From: Candidatus Latescibacterota bacterium
Lineage (GTDB): Bacteria; JAAXHH01
Direction: 5' to 3'
DNA length: 64,000 nt
Assembly (NCBI GenBank): GCA_012270975.1
Contig: JAAXHH010000006.1
Coordinates: 1 to 64,000, forward strand
The position numbers were made by a program, and so were the translations under genes. The notes under the pieces were generated by a model, which saw only the letters and a list, made by a program, of their open reading frames with translations, did not search any database and was not told the DNA's origin. Below, one piece after another: positions 42,330 to 50,494 of this stretch. Each line of letters begins with the position of its first letter. The first letter of the stretch is position 1.

Positions 42330-43169
42330 ATGCCGGGCTACAACTACCATTTTCATCGCGACGATGTCGAGGCGGCGATTGCCTGCCTGAATGAACACGG
42401 TTTCTGCGTCATCCAGCAGATGATCGACCAGGACATGGTGGCTGCGCTGAAGGAATCCATCGACCGGCAACTGGATCCGAAAGGTGACCTGGGTCCGGCT
42501 TCCAACCGGTATCACATGTCCTTCGCCGAAGACAGCGAGCCCGTCTGGGACCTGGTCGACAGCCCGGCGTACATGCGTTTCATCCGAACCGTTCATGGCG
42601 GTGCCGACCTTTGTTTACACCGGTCGGCGGCCATCCTCCGCACGCCGGGCGAGGGCATGGGCCGCTGGCACCAGGATCACCGGGGGCACATCGAAAACCC
42701 ACAGCACGCCAACGACGTCCTGAACCGGTTCCCCATTCCGAGTGGCGCCTGGTTCTATCTCAACGGGAGCCATCCAGACCGAAGCGGCATCGCGGTCATC
42801 GAGAAATCCCACTATCCGGAATGGGAGGGTCCCGAAGGGTTTATAATGGGGCCGGCCCGAAACGGTTTGTATCCCGAGGGCGGTACACCCGATACACTCT
42901 ACGACCCCATGTCCGTGCCCGGCTGCGTCCCGGTCGTGGCCGATCCCGGCGACCTGATCTGCTTCGCCGCACTCACGTGGCATGCCAACATGGCCACCCG
43001 CGAGCGGCGCTACTCCTGCGGCATCGGATTCCGTCCAAAGACCTGGCGTATCGACGCACCGTGGCCCCTGCCATCTTCGGCTGCGGCCCTGACCGAACGA
43101 CTGCCAGATCGGCTAAAGCACTACACCGAGGGGTACACGGGTTTCGACGGAGAATGGAGAGCGGAGTAA
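42330..43169 (+). CDS. Phytanoyl-CoA dioxygenase family protein (PhyH) 2
   Basis: 279 residues. WHQDH gives His114 and Asp116, TWHANM gives distal His217, and RRYSCGIGFRP near 225 holds the 2-oxoglutarate Arg. Substrate unknown. Compared with PhyH 1 there is a longer insert between the first motif and the distal His (about 100 residues), containing a VIEKSHYPEWEG loop, so the active-site lid differs. It follows the NUDIX-HAD pair closely and may be in the same unit. Confidence 0.88.
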   Translation: MPGYNYHFHRDDVEAAIACLNEHGFCVIQQMIDQDMVAALKESIDRQLDPKGDLGPASNRYHMSFAEDSEPVWDLVDSPAYMRFIRTVHGGADLCLHRSAAILRTPGEGMGRWHQDHRGHIENPQHANDVLNRFPIPSGAWFYLNGSHPDRSGIAVIEKSHYPEWEGPEGFIMGPARNGLYPEGGTPDTLYDPMSVPGCVPVVADPGDLICFAALTWHANMATRERRYSCGIGFRPKTWRIDAPWPLPSSAAALTERLPDRLKHYTEGYTGFDGEWRAE

Positions 43170-43238
43170 CCGGATCGAAAAGCGTTACTGCCGGCGATGG
43201 CCATCCGAATGCTCAACTCAATTTGGGACCGGGGTTTT

Positions 43239-43925
43239 CTACTGGACATCAAACAGACGGGGCAAGGCTGAAACGTCGTCGATCACCGCGATGTTGGGAA
43301 GTTTCTCGAATTCGCTCTCACCCGTAGTACCTGTCAGCACGGCTACGAAGGGTACTCCAGCCCGTTCGGCCGTTAACGCATCCACTATGCTGTCTCCCAC
43401 GTAGTACACGTTGCCGGTTTTCATTCGCAGGATGGACACGGCGGTCAGCAGTCCCTCGGGATGTGGCTTGTGTTCCGTTACATCTTCACCACCCACGATG
43501 ACACTGAAGTGATCGGAAAGCCCTTCCCTCTCGAGGATACCTTCAATTCTGTATCGGAACTTGGTCGACACGATGCCCAACTCGAAACCAGTTTCAATCA
43601 ATTGAGCAGTCGTGCTCGGAACAAAGTCATACACTACCGTCAGATCAGCCATAATCTGGTCAGCTCGTTCGACGTACCGGCTCACGAACACATCGACATC
43701 TTCACTCCGCTTCTGCCCTGTCAGGTTTTGAAAAGTAGCCATCAGAGACAAACCGATAGTATGCCTGATCCGCTCATCATCGGCCCGAGGCAAATCCATT
43801 CCATCCAGCGCGAAATTGACACACTCTATCACGCCTTTTGTCGAATCCGCCAACGTCAGGTCGAAATCAAACACGATCGCTCTTTCCGTACGTCCGACAT
43901 GTACCTCTTCTGATTCGGCAACCAC
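43239..43925 (-). CDS. HAD phosphatase (phosphoglycolate-type)
   Basis: 228 residues from a GTG at 43925 with GGAAAGG just upstream; the frame is open to 43973. Motif I is VFDFDLTLADS, where the middle of DxDGT reads D-L-T as in many phosphoglycolate phosphatases. VSTKFRYRIE is motif II, HKPHPEG supplies the Lys and YYVGDSIVDALTAERAG the final Asp. It is a cytoplasmic phosphatase for a small phosphorylated metabolite. The gene converges with PhyH 2. Confidence 0.88.
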   Translation of the reverse strand: MVAESEEVHVGRTERAIVFDFDLTLADSTKGVIECVNFALDGMDLPRADDERIRHTIGLSLMATFQNLTGQKRSEDVDVFVSRYVERADQIMADLTVVYDFVPSTTAQLIETGFELGIVSTKFRYRIEGILEREGLSDHFSVIVGGEDVTEHKPHPEGLLTAVSILRMKTGNVYYVGDSIVDALTAERAGVPFVAVLTGTTGESEFEKLPNIAVIDDVSALPRLFDVQ

Positions 43926-44094
43926 TTCTAAGCCTTTCCGCGTCCCTTCCCTTGAACAATGTCCGGCAATCACGTAGTTTTACATACAGTGAGGCACAAG
44001 GCGCCAATCAATGGCTATCTTCCCTCCCGGCGTGCCGATCACTTGTATCGATGGCACAATGTACACGCGCAGGTCATTCTGAGAAAGCTTACCG

Positions 44095-44802
44095 TTGATT
44101 TCAACGCTGTTCTTCGACATCGGAGAGACCATTCTGAACGCGGAAGCGCAACAGGACGCGTTGGCGGAGGTGCACCGAAAGGTACTGGGCGATTTTGGTT
44201 TTTCGTTGACAAGGGATGAATACAGGCGGCTGGACGAGGAGAGGATCCGGTCGTTCGTCCCCAGCGCGACGCACGCTATTACGTGGCATTTCGCGAAACC
44301 GAATTTACGCCTCCATAACGAGATAACCGGCGAGTTACGTTCGCACTATGATGAGATAAGACAGATCGGAAGCCGACTCTATCCCGGAGTAGCTGGACTA
44401 CTTGAAAGGCTGGCGGACAGTTATGCGCTTGGCCTTGCCGGAAATGCGCCCGCATCGGTTACAAAACATCTCGAGGAATTTGGCGTGCTGCGCTGGTTTA
44501 CCCACACCGACGTATCCGGGAGTATCGGAATCAAGAAACCGGATCAACGCTTCTTTGAGACCGTCCTAACGAATGCGGACACACAAGCGTCCGAATCGAT
44601 CATGATCGGCGACCGGCTCGACAACGACATCATACCGGCCAGGCGAGTCGGCATGAAAACGATCTGGATACGATGGGGACGCTATCGTATCATGGAACCG
44701 CGCACACCGGAGGAGATCCCCGATGCGACCGTAGCCGACGTGCGTGAGGTCCCCGCTGCGATCACCTCAGTAATTGCAACAGATTTGAATACGAAAAGTT
44801 GA
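44095..44802 (+). CDS. HAD-like hydrolase with DIGET motif
   Basis: 235 residues from a TTG at 44095 with GAGAAAG upstream. Motif I is LFFDIGETIL, where the second Asp of DxD is replaced by Gly, a variant known in HAD relatives and one that may alter acid/base catalysis. The Lys motif is IKKPDQRFF and motif IV is MIGDRLDNDIIPARRVG. Substrate unknown. Not coupled to its neighbours; about 100 bases separate it from the APH-like gene. Confidence 0.85.
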   Translation: MISTLFFDIGETILNAEAQQDALAEVHRKVLGDFGFSLTRDEYRRLDEERIRSFVPSATHAITWHFAKPNLRLHNEITGELRSHYDEIRQIGSRLYPGVAGLLERLADSYALGLAGNAPASVTKHLEEFGVLRWFTHTDVSGSIGIKKPDQRFFETVLTNADTQASESIMIGDRLDNDIIPARRVGMKTIWIRWGRYRIMEPRTPEEIPDATVADVREVPAAITSVIATDLNTKS

Positions 44803-44903
44803 GGACGGTGTCGGTTACTGTTGGCAATCAACACTCCCGATCAAATGCAAAGCAGTTCTCCAAGTCACTACTCACGGTTTGTCATGAGCAGTACGTTTGA
44901 TTC

Positions 44904-45716
44904 ATGTGTTCCAATCTCCCAGTTCCCGATAGACTTCCCGATCCAATCCGTGCGCGTCTGAGAGGCTACTCGACCGATAGCCACAATCTGAGGACCGAGT
45001 CATGCTCTGACGTGTATCTCTTCACGCATCCCCTGAAGCAGGGCCTGATCCTTAAGACGAGGGACGTCAGGTTGAGACCGCAGGAATCGGACCTGCTGCA
45101 GGAGACGGTGGCCCTGTCGTGGCTACTGGGCAAACTTCCCGTGCCCGAGTTCGGCTGTTTCCACGTCGAAGGCGATACGCAGTACCTGGTCATGACGCAG
45201 ATGGAAGGCGTCACGGGGATTCATCCGGCCGTGACCGGCGATCCAGGGCATCTCGTGCGGGAATTCGCGCGCGGGCTGCGCGAAGTACACGCCCTGAGCA
45301 CCGAATCCTGCACCCTGGACTGGCGCATGTCGCGATTCATCCCCTGGGCGCAAGGTTTGATCAAAAGCGGCGCGCTGGACGAGGAAATTCCTGAAGGCGA
45401 GGACCGAACCTTTCTCGATGATGAGCTATCTGATATAATGGAGGTCATGCCCGGGGAGGAAGACTTGGTCTTTACCCACGGCGATTATTGCCTGCCCAAC
45501 GTCATGTTCACGGACGGCAAGCTGAGCGGTTACATCGACCTGGGCTACGCCGGGGTCGGCGACCGGTACCTCGATCTCGTGGCGGCCCGCGGAACGATCC
45601 GCCGGAACCTGGGCGAGGAATGGATTGCTCCGTTCTTCGAGGCCTATGGTCTCGAAGAACCGGACCCGGAGAAACTTGACGCGTACCAGCGCGTGCACGA
45701 TTTCGGATTTCGGTGA
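44904..45716 (+). CDS. APH(3')-like phosphotransferase
   Basis: 270 residues. LILKT with Lys51 binds ATP; FTHGDYCLPNVMF gives catalytic Asp194 with Asn199; GYIDLGYAGVGDRYLDL has Mg-binding Asp212. The H-G-D-x-C-L-P-N and G-D-R-x-x-D-L forms are those of aminoglycoside 3'-phosphotransferases (APH(3')), which inactivate kanamycin-type drugs. In environmental genomes close relatives may act on other substrates. The ATG start lacks a strong ribosome site. The neighbouring gene is an inositol-monophosphatase-like enzyme, 46 bases downstream. Confidence 0.88.
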   Translation: MCSNLPVPDRLPDPIRARLRGYSTDSHNLRTESCSDVYLFTHPLKQGLILKTRDVRLRPQESDLLQETVALSWLLGKLPVPEFGCFHVEGDTQYLVMTQMEGVTGIHPAVTGDPGHLVREFARGLREVHALSTESCTLDWRMSRFIPWAQGLIKSGALDEEIPEGEDRTFLDDELSDIMEVMPGEEDLVFTHGDYCLPNVMFTDGKLSGYIDLGYAGVGDRYLDLVAARGTIRRNLGEEWIAPFFEAYGLEEPDPEKLDAYQRVHDFGFR

Positions 45717-45762
45717 ACCCGGGTCAATTCGGTGCGCGGCGACGATTCATGCGAGGATTTCC

Positions 45763-46608
45763 ATGAACATCCCCCACGTTCAGGTCAAAACCCTCCTTCA
45801 CGAGGCGGCAGACCAGATCGTCATGCCGCTGTGGAGGAATCTGGGGCGGGACGATGTCGTGGAGAAAAGCGAAGGCGATCTGGCCACGGTCGCGGATTCC
45901 CGGTGCGAGGCTTTCCTGGCGTCTCATCTCCCCGGGTTGATCGATGGTTCGCTGGTCATCGGGGAGGAGAGCGTCCATGACGATCCGGGCCTTCTGTCGG
46001 CGTTGCACTCGGACGCGCCGGTCTGGGTAGTCGATCCCCTGGACGGGACCCGGTACTTCGCAGCGGGTGAGCCGAAATTTGCCATCATGGTCTGTCTCAT
46101 TCAGCGCGGAATGACCGTCGGGGCATGGATACTCAATCCTCTGGATGGCGTTCTGACGAGCGCGGAAAGGGGGGCCGGGGCCTTCCAGGGATGTGAGCGC
46201 CTGTCCGTGGATTCCTCACGCCTGGCTGTCAGTCCCGGGCACCTTCCCCTGGATCGCGCACGAGGCGTGGCCATGACGTGGTACCTCCCGGACGCGCTCA
46301 AGCCAACCGCGGAAGCGGCGAAGGATAGCTTCCAATTCATAGAACGCACCCGGTGCGCCGGCTATAACTATCCTGCCTTCGCGAAGAACGAACTGCACTT
46401 CCTCTTCTTCTATCGCACCCTGGTCTGGGACCACGCGCCGGGCGTCCTGATCGCGCAGGAGGCGGGCGGACTGGTTCGCCGCCTGGACGGAACGGCTTAT
46501 TCGCCGGTGGATGACCGCAGGGGTTTGCTTTGCGCCAACAACGCAGAAACATGGACCGCGATACAGCGGACGCTGGTACCGTCCGTCGAGGTCGTCGGCA
46601 GAATATAG
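45763..46608 (+). CDS. Inositol monophosphatase family protein
   Basis: 281 residues from the ATG at 45763, preceded by GAGGAT; the frame back to 45625 belongs to the preceding gene. GEES near 71 and WVVDPLDGTRYF (about 89-100) are the metal-binding motifs of the Mg-dependent IMPase/FIG fold, with the C-terminal WDHAPGVLIAQEAGG motif. The family includes inositol monophosphatases, CysQ-type PAP phosphatases and HisN-type phosphatases; the closest is unclear here. The gene ends just before a strong hairpin at 46631. Confidence 0.9.
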   Translation: MNIPHVQVKTLLHEAADQIVMPLWRNLGRDDVVEKSEGDLATVADSRCEAFLASHLPGLIDGSLVIGEESVHDDPGLLSALHSDAPVWVVDPLDGTRYFAAGEPKFAIMVCLIQRGMTVGAWILNPLDGVLTSAERGAGAFQGCERLSVDSSRLAVSPGHLPLDRARGVAMTWYLPDALKPTAEAAKDSFQFIERTRCAGYNYPAFAKNELHFLFFYRTLVWDHAPGVLIAQEAGGLVRRLDGTAYSPVDDRRGLLCANNAETWTAIQRTLVPSVEVVGRI

Positions 46609-46630
46609 CTGCTTCATTTAGGACGAGGCG

Positions 46631-46671
46631 ACCTTACGCGGCCCCACTTCAGCCACGGGGCCGCGTAAGGT
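46631..46671. terminator. 15-bp perfect hairpin, bidirectional terminator
   Basis: ACCTTACGCGGCCCC at 46631-46645 pairs perfectly with 46657-46671 around an 11-base loop. It lies between the convergent IMPase and hypothetical genes and can work in both directions. No T-run follows on either side, so termination may depend on Rho or rest on the stem alone. Confidence 0.75.
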
Positions 46672-46704
46672 CTTGAAGGGCCGTCCTTGATGCGAGGCAA
46701 CCCT

Positions 46705-47481
46705 TCACCTCGCAGTTTGAATCGACCGAATCGACCTTGGGTAAAGGGATGGCGGATCAAGCCGCCACACCCTGGATTCGGCCGCAACTTTTTCAAGGTT
46801 GGTATGAGTATCGACATACGAATCCGATGACACTTCAATCCGGGCATCGAATTCGGACTTTTCCCCGGAATACCTTCCCATGGATTCGGGTGGCTTCGGA
46901 TTCCCGGTGGATGCGTCATACACCAGCGTCAGGTTGAATAGCACCGGTTTGCTTTCCGATTTGCCGTCACTGGCGTAGATGACCGCCGGCAATACGGGAA
47001 CGATACCGACGTTCCCGTATACAGACGCGAATTCGGCCGGCGTTACGGAACTCCGGGGCCGGATGAAGAATCGACTGCCGTACCGATCGACACAGAGCAG
47101 CGCTTCCTCTGGGGATCGAATGCCCAGCCTTTCGGGAATCGCGATACCGAACCGGTAAGTAACAATGTCCTCTTCATAGTCCGACGCCGGATCCCCCTCG
47201 AACTCCAGGTCCGTCCCGGGACCCGCAGGGAACAGGACGACGCGAGAACGATCATAGACCGGGCCGTTTAAGACCGGAGGGTGATTGGGGCCGTGGTGCA
47301 CGGGTCGAATCAGGGACGTTGTGTTGAAGGTGGCCGGTGCCGATTGCGTATGCAGCGGCGGCTCCGTCGACTGCTTCGACTGCGGTGACGGCGTGGAACT
47401 TGAGAATCCGATCCAGACGACCACGAACGTGGCCGCGAGTAAAGGAACCAGAAGGTAGGTAAACAGGATCGACCGTGACAT
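46705..47481 (-). CDS. Single-pass envelope protein, unknown function
   Basis: 258 residues. A hydrophobic segment (about 5-27) with a basic start is a signal anchor, followed by a Ser/Pro/Thr-rich linker (28-65) and a soluble periplasmic part. The domain has beta-strand-like pieces (PPVLNGPVYDRSRVVLFPAG, VTYRFGIAIPERLG, PVLFNLTLVYDASTG) but no family I recognise. It might be an adhesion or Ig/cadherin-like domain. It converges with IMPase across the hairpin. The start ATG at 47481 has AGGAGCT upstream, which supports it. Confidence 0.65.
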   Translation of the reverse strand: MSRSILFTYLLVPLLAATFVVVWIGFSSSTPSPQSKQSTEPPLHTQSAPATFNTTSLIRPVHHGPNHPPVLNGPVYDRSRVVLFPAGPGTDLEFEGDPASDYEEDIVTYRFGIAIPERLGIRSPEEALLCVDRYGSRFFIRPRSSVTPAEFASVYGNVGIVPVLPAVIYASDGKSESKPVLFNLTLVYDASTGNPKPPESMGRYSGEKSEFDARIEVSSDSYVDTHTNLEKVAAESRVWRLDPPSLYPRSIRSIQTAR

Positions 47482-47882
47482 GGGTAGCTCCTTTGTTGCT
47501 ATGTGTAAGAGAACAGTCAGGAACTACGGACATGAGGGCACGGAGGAGATCTGGACTGCCAGCTGCTGCTTATGACATCTGGCAACCCGTGTTTTGTGTT
47601 TGAATCGTTCTCGACGCAAATGACCTGAGAGGAACAGGCAGACAGGAGGATCTCGCGAGACAACGAGTTGACGTGCAGACCGCACAAATCCACCAATCCG
47701 TCGAGGGACAGCCTTTCCTGCAAAAAAGAGAAGCACTTGCACGCCCAGATCCCGATCATGGCCTTTCCTCGCAGACACGTCGAGGTTGACGGCGTCTCTA
47801 CCCCGTTTAACTACCGTGGCAGTTTACAGGTTCCCGGAAATGGGGGGAACCGACGCAAACCGGGCCGAATTTTCGTCGCCAT
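47482..47882. other. Spacer without a supported gene
   Basis: 401 bases between two leftward genes. Short open frames exist (for example 47517-47759, minus strand) but have no recognisable fold, no ribosome site and ordinary codon use is not convincing. The right end is the 3' region of the citrate-synthase gene. Nothing else is seen. Confidence 0.4.
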
Positions 47883-49106
47883 TCATGCATCGGAAACGTC
47901 CGGTGGCCGCGATCCGGTGTACCTGGCCCGTGGGCGGATGAGTTGGTCCCTTTCGTACTGTTCGATCGCGTGTCCGATCCATCCGGCTGTGCGGCCCAGC
48001 GCGAACAGGGCCATAACGCTGCCTTCTGGCATGCCGAGGACGCGTGCCAGCGCCGTGACGGCCAGGTCGATGTTGTACCGGTCCGGTACGAGGCGGTGGG
48101 TCGTTTCGATAATTTCCCGCGCAAGCTGCAGGTCCTTCGATCCCGGAAACCGATCTTCCAGCTTGTGCAGCAGCAGGCGCGCCCGCGGGTCCACGTCGCG
48201 GTAGACGGTATGCCCGAATCCCGGGACTTTCTGACCGACCCGCAACCGGTTGGCAACCGCCCGTTCGGCGCTGCCGATCGATTCCGCCTCCTGAAACAAC
48301 GCTTCGACGCGCTCACTGGCCGCGCCATGCTTATAGCCGCGCAGCGCTGCGAGTCCCGCACAGACGGCACTGTAGGGCGTCGTGCCGGCCGACGCGGCGC
48401 ATCGCACGGTGAAGGTCGATACATTCAGTTCGTGATCCGCGAACAGTACCAGGGTCGTATTGATCAGCTCCGCCGCGCCTTCAATGTCCGCGGCCCAGGC
48501 CTTGCGCAATGCCTGGGCGATCCCGCCCATCGGGTCTACGCCCGTGGCCACTCCGGTCATGAACCAGAGAATCCGCATGCCCGTCGCGGCGACCGTATCC
48601 CGCCGCAGGTCCAGCGCGGCCAGGTCATCCGCCTCCGCCAGAGGCAGCAACGTCTGAAAGCGTTCGACGGGCTTGAGTTTTTTCATTTTCAACCAGCTTT
48701 CGCGGTAATCTCTCTGATAGGTATTCGAGTAAATCGGAAAAGAAAACCGCTTGTCACCCGTCCAGATCAGGGCCGCGACGCGCTCAAACGATTCGTTCGC
48801 CGCCAGGATCGTCGCGTCCCTTCCCCGGTAGAACAGCCGTTCGTCGGTGATCAGGGTGATGGCCGATTCCAGGATCGGGTCTCCCGCGTACAGGGCTCGT
48901 TTCACCGCCCATCCCGGATTCTGCCGGGATCTTTTGCGCGCCTTCATCCGTTCGATATCTTCACTGCGGTACAACCGCTTCCGCCTGCCTTCGCCACTCT
49001 CTTCAGACCGAATCATGCCGCGGCTGACATAGGCATAGAGCGTCGACAGGCTTACATTCAGCGCGGAGGCCGCCTCGGTCGCTGTCATGTATCTACGGCT
49101 GTTCAT
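47883..49106 (-). CDS. Citrate synthase with N-terminal HTH domain
   Basis: 407 residues. The first 55 residues are a MerR-like helix-turn-helix (ATEAASALNVSLSTLYAYVSRGMI with a basic wing). The rest is a citrate synthase: ADHELNVSTF with His225, RGYKHGAA with His260, GFGHTVYRDVDPR with His299 and NID with Asp347, matching the catalytic set. It condenses acetyl-CoA with oxaloacetate or a related oxo-acid. The HTH fusion suggests it also binds DNA and may regulate its own locus, possibly in response to substrate or citrate. It is divergent from an IPMDH-like gene with palindromic sites between. Confidence 0.88.
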   Translation of the reverse strand: MNSRRYMTATEAASALNVSLSTLYAYVSRGMIRSEESGEGRRKRLYRSEDIERMKARKRSRQNPGWAVKRALYAGDPILESAITLITDERLFYRGRDATILAANESFERVAALIWTGDKRFSFPIYSNTYQRDYRESWLKMKKLKPVERFQTLLPLAEADDLAALDLRRDTVAATGMRILWFMTGVATGVDPMGGIAQALRKAWAADIEGAAELINTTLVLFADHELNVSTFTVRCAASAGTTPYSAVCAGLAALRGYKHGAASERVEALFQEAESIGSAERAVANRLRVGQKVPGFGHTVYRDVDPRARLLLHKLEDRFPGSKDLQLAREIIETTHRLVPDRYNIDLAVTALARVLGMPEGSVMALFALGRTAGWIGHAIEQYERDQLIRPRARYTGSRPPDVSDA

Positions 49107-49145
49107 GAAGTGTTCCTTCCGTTAAGGCCGCATTTAAAAAAGTCC

Positions 49146-49176
49146 GGTTCGATTAAGGCCTGGTTCGATTAAGGCC
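49146..49176. repeat. 16-base tandem repeat upstream of HTH-citrate synthase
   Basis: GGTTCGATTAAGGCC with one linking base occurs twice head to tail (49146-49161, 49162-49176), and a shortened GTTAAGGCC copy lies at 49121. They sit between the palindromes at 49212-49245 and the gene start, in the leader of the HTH-citrate synthase. Confidence 0.7.
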
Positions 49177-49211
49177 CGGTCTTATAGATCTCACACAAAA
49201 AAATAAGGTTG

Positions 49212-49245
49212 ATTGATATTTTAATCAATATTGACAATATGTCAA
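49212..49245. promoter_or_regulatory. Two adjacent palindromes in divergent citrate synthase/IPMDH promoter
   Basis: ATTGAT-N6-ATCAAT (49212-49229) and TTGACA-ATA-TGTCAA (49231-49245) are perfect inverted repeats lying side by side. The second also gives a TTGACA -35 element on each strand. They sit midway between two divergent genes, one of which encodes a citrate synthase with a DNA-binding domain. It is a strong candidate for an operator and divergent promoter; the matching -10 elements are weak, so the exact start sites are not clear. Confidence 0.6.
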
Positions 49246-49361
49246 ATCTCCTTTTGTTAGGTACCTAACGGACTGGTGGCGCCTTTAATCAGCCGGCAGC
49301 GTACAATACCAAAAGCGAAAAGTGCGCAAACGCAGGATCTGACACAAACAGGAGTGATGCC

Positions 49362-50441
49362 TTGCACCAAATAGCCGTTTTGCCCGGAGACGGGATCGGT
49401 CCTGAAATCACCCGCGAGGCCGTCAAGGTGCTGAAGGCCGCGGGAGAGAAACACCAGCTGGGTCTCGTATTCTCCCACCATCTGGTCGGGGGAGCGCTGC
49501 TCGATGCGCAGGGCGTGGCACTGTCTGATGAGCTCATAGAAAACTGCAGGCGCAATGACGCAGTCCTGTTCGGTGCGGTGGGCGGTCCTAAATGGGATCA
49601 TCTGGACATGCAGAACCGGGCGGACCATGCCCTGATTCGATTGCGGAAGGAACTGTCCGTATATGCGAATCTGCGGCAATTCAGGTTGTACGCGGCGCTG
49701 GAAGACGCATCCGCCGTTAAAACCGATCTCATAGCCGGGGGCGTTGATTTCATCATACTCCGCGAGCTGTCCAGCGGCGCGTATTACGGGCAGCCGAAAT
49801 TCAGAGAGGACACGCCCCGGGGCAGAAGAGCCGTCGACACCATCGAGTACTTCGATTTCCAGGTCGAACGGCTGGCGCGTTACGGATTTGAACTGGCGCG
49901 ACAGAGACGTGGCAAACTGACCTCGATGTCGAAGTGGAACGCCCTGGAATCCTCCAGGCTCTGGCGCGACGTAGTCGAGGAAGTAGCCCGGGAATACCCG
50001 GATGTCGATACGCGGCATGAAATTGTTGACGCGGGCGCCATGAACCTGATCCGAAGACCCACCGAATACGATGTTATTGTCATGCCCAACATGTTCGGCG
50101 ATATCCTGGGTGATGAAGCGGCGGTCCTGGCCGGCTCCATCGGAATGGTCCCGTCCGCGGAGATCTCCCTGGACAGCACGTCGCTGTATGAGCCTATCCA
50201 CGGAAGCGCGAACGACATTGAAGGCAAAAACGTAGCCAATCCGTTGGCTATGATCCTGAGCGCCGCGCTATTGCTCAGGTACAGCCTGAACTGTCCGGCC
50301 GGCGCCGACGATATCGATCGCGCCGTCGGCAAAGTGATCGAAGGCGGATACCGAACGGCGGACATCTGGAAACCCGCTGATCAACAGCGGGTTTCCACCA
50401 CGGAAATGGGCGATCTGGTGGTTGAAATGTTGAGCGAATGA
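49362..50441 (+). CDS. 3-Isopropylmalate dehydrogenase-like enzyme
   Basis: 359 residues from a TTG at 49362. The beta-decarboxylating dehydrogenase fold is clear: LPGDGIGPEITREAVKVL at the start, GAVGGPKWD, YANLR, RELSSGAYYG with the catalytic Tyr, and MPNMFGDILGDEAAVLAGSIGM near 240-260 with metal-binding Asp. It lies in the LeuB/isocitrate/homoisocitrate dehydrogenase family. Several otherwise conserved LeuB positions differ: LRP reads LRQ, VDKANVLE reads MSKWNALE, HGSAPDI reads HGSANDI. The substrate may not be 3-isopropylmalate. No leuA/leuC/leuD are nearby, but two citrate synthases are, so a chain-extending pathway on another oxo-acid is possible. Confidence 0.85.
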   Translation: MHQIAVLPGDGIGPEITREAVKVLKAAGEKHQLGLVFSHHLVGGALLDAQGVALSDELIENCRRNDAVLFGAVGGPKWDHLDMQNRADHALIRLRKELSVYANLRQFRLYAALEDASAVKTDLIAGGVDFIILRELSSGAYYGQPKFREDTPRGRRAVDTIEYFDFQVERLARYGFELARQRRGKLTSMSKWNALESSRLWRDVVEEVAREYPDVDTRHEIVDAGAMNLIRRPTEYDVIVMPNMFGDILGDEAAVLAGSIGMVPSAEISLDSTSLYEPIHGSANDIEGKNVANPLAMILSAALLLRYSLNCPAGADDIDRAVGKVIEGGYRTADIWKPADQQRVSTTEMGDLVVEMLSE

Positions 50442-50494
50442 TCACCACAGTGACCACTACCGGGATTACGCGTATTTGCTGACAGGAGCACATC

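Noticed and set aside
47517..47759. 80-residue minus-strand frame in the 47.5 kb spacer
   Set aside because: Contains Cys-rich sequence that looked like a small domain, but no ribosome site, family or conserved pattern supports it.
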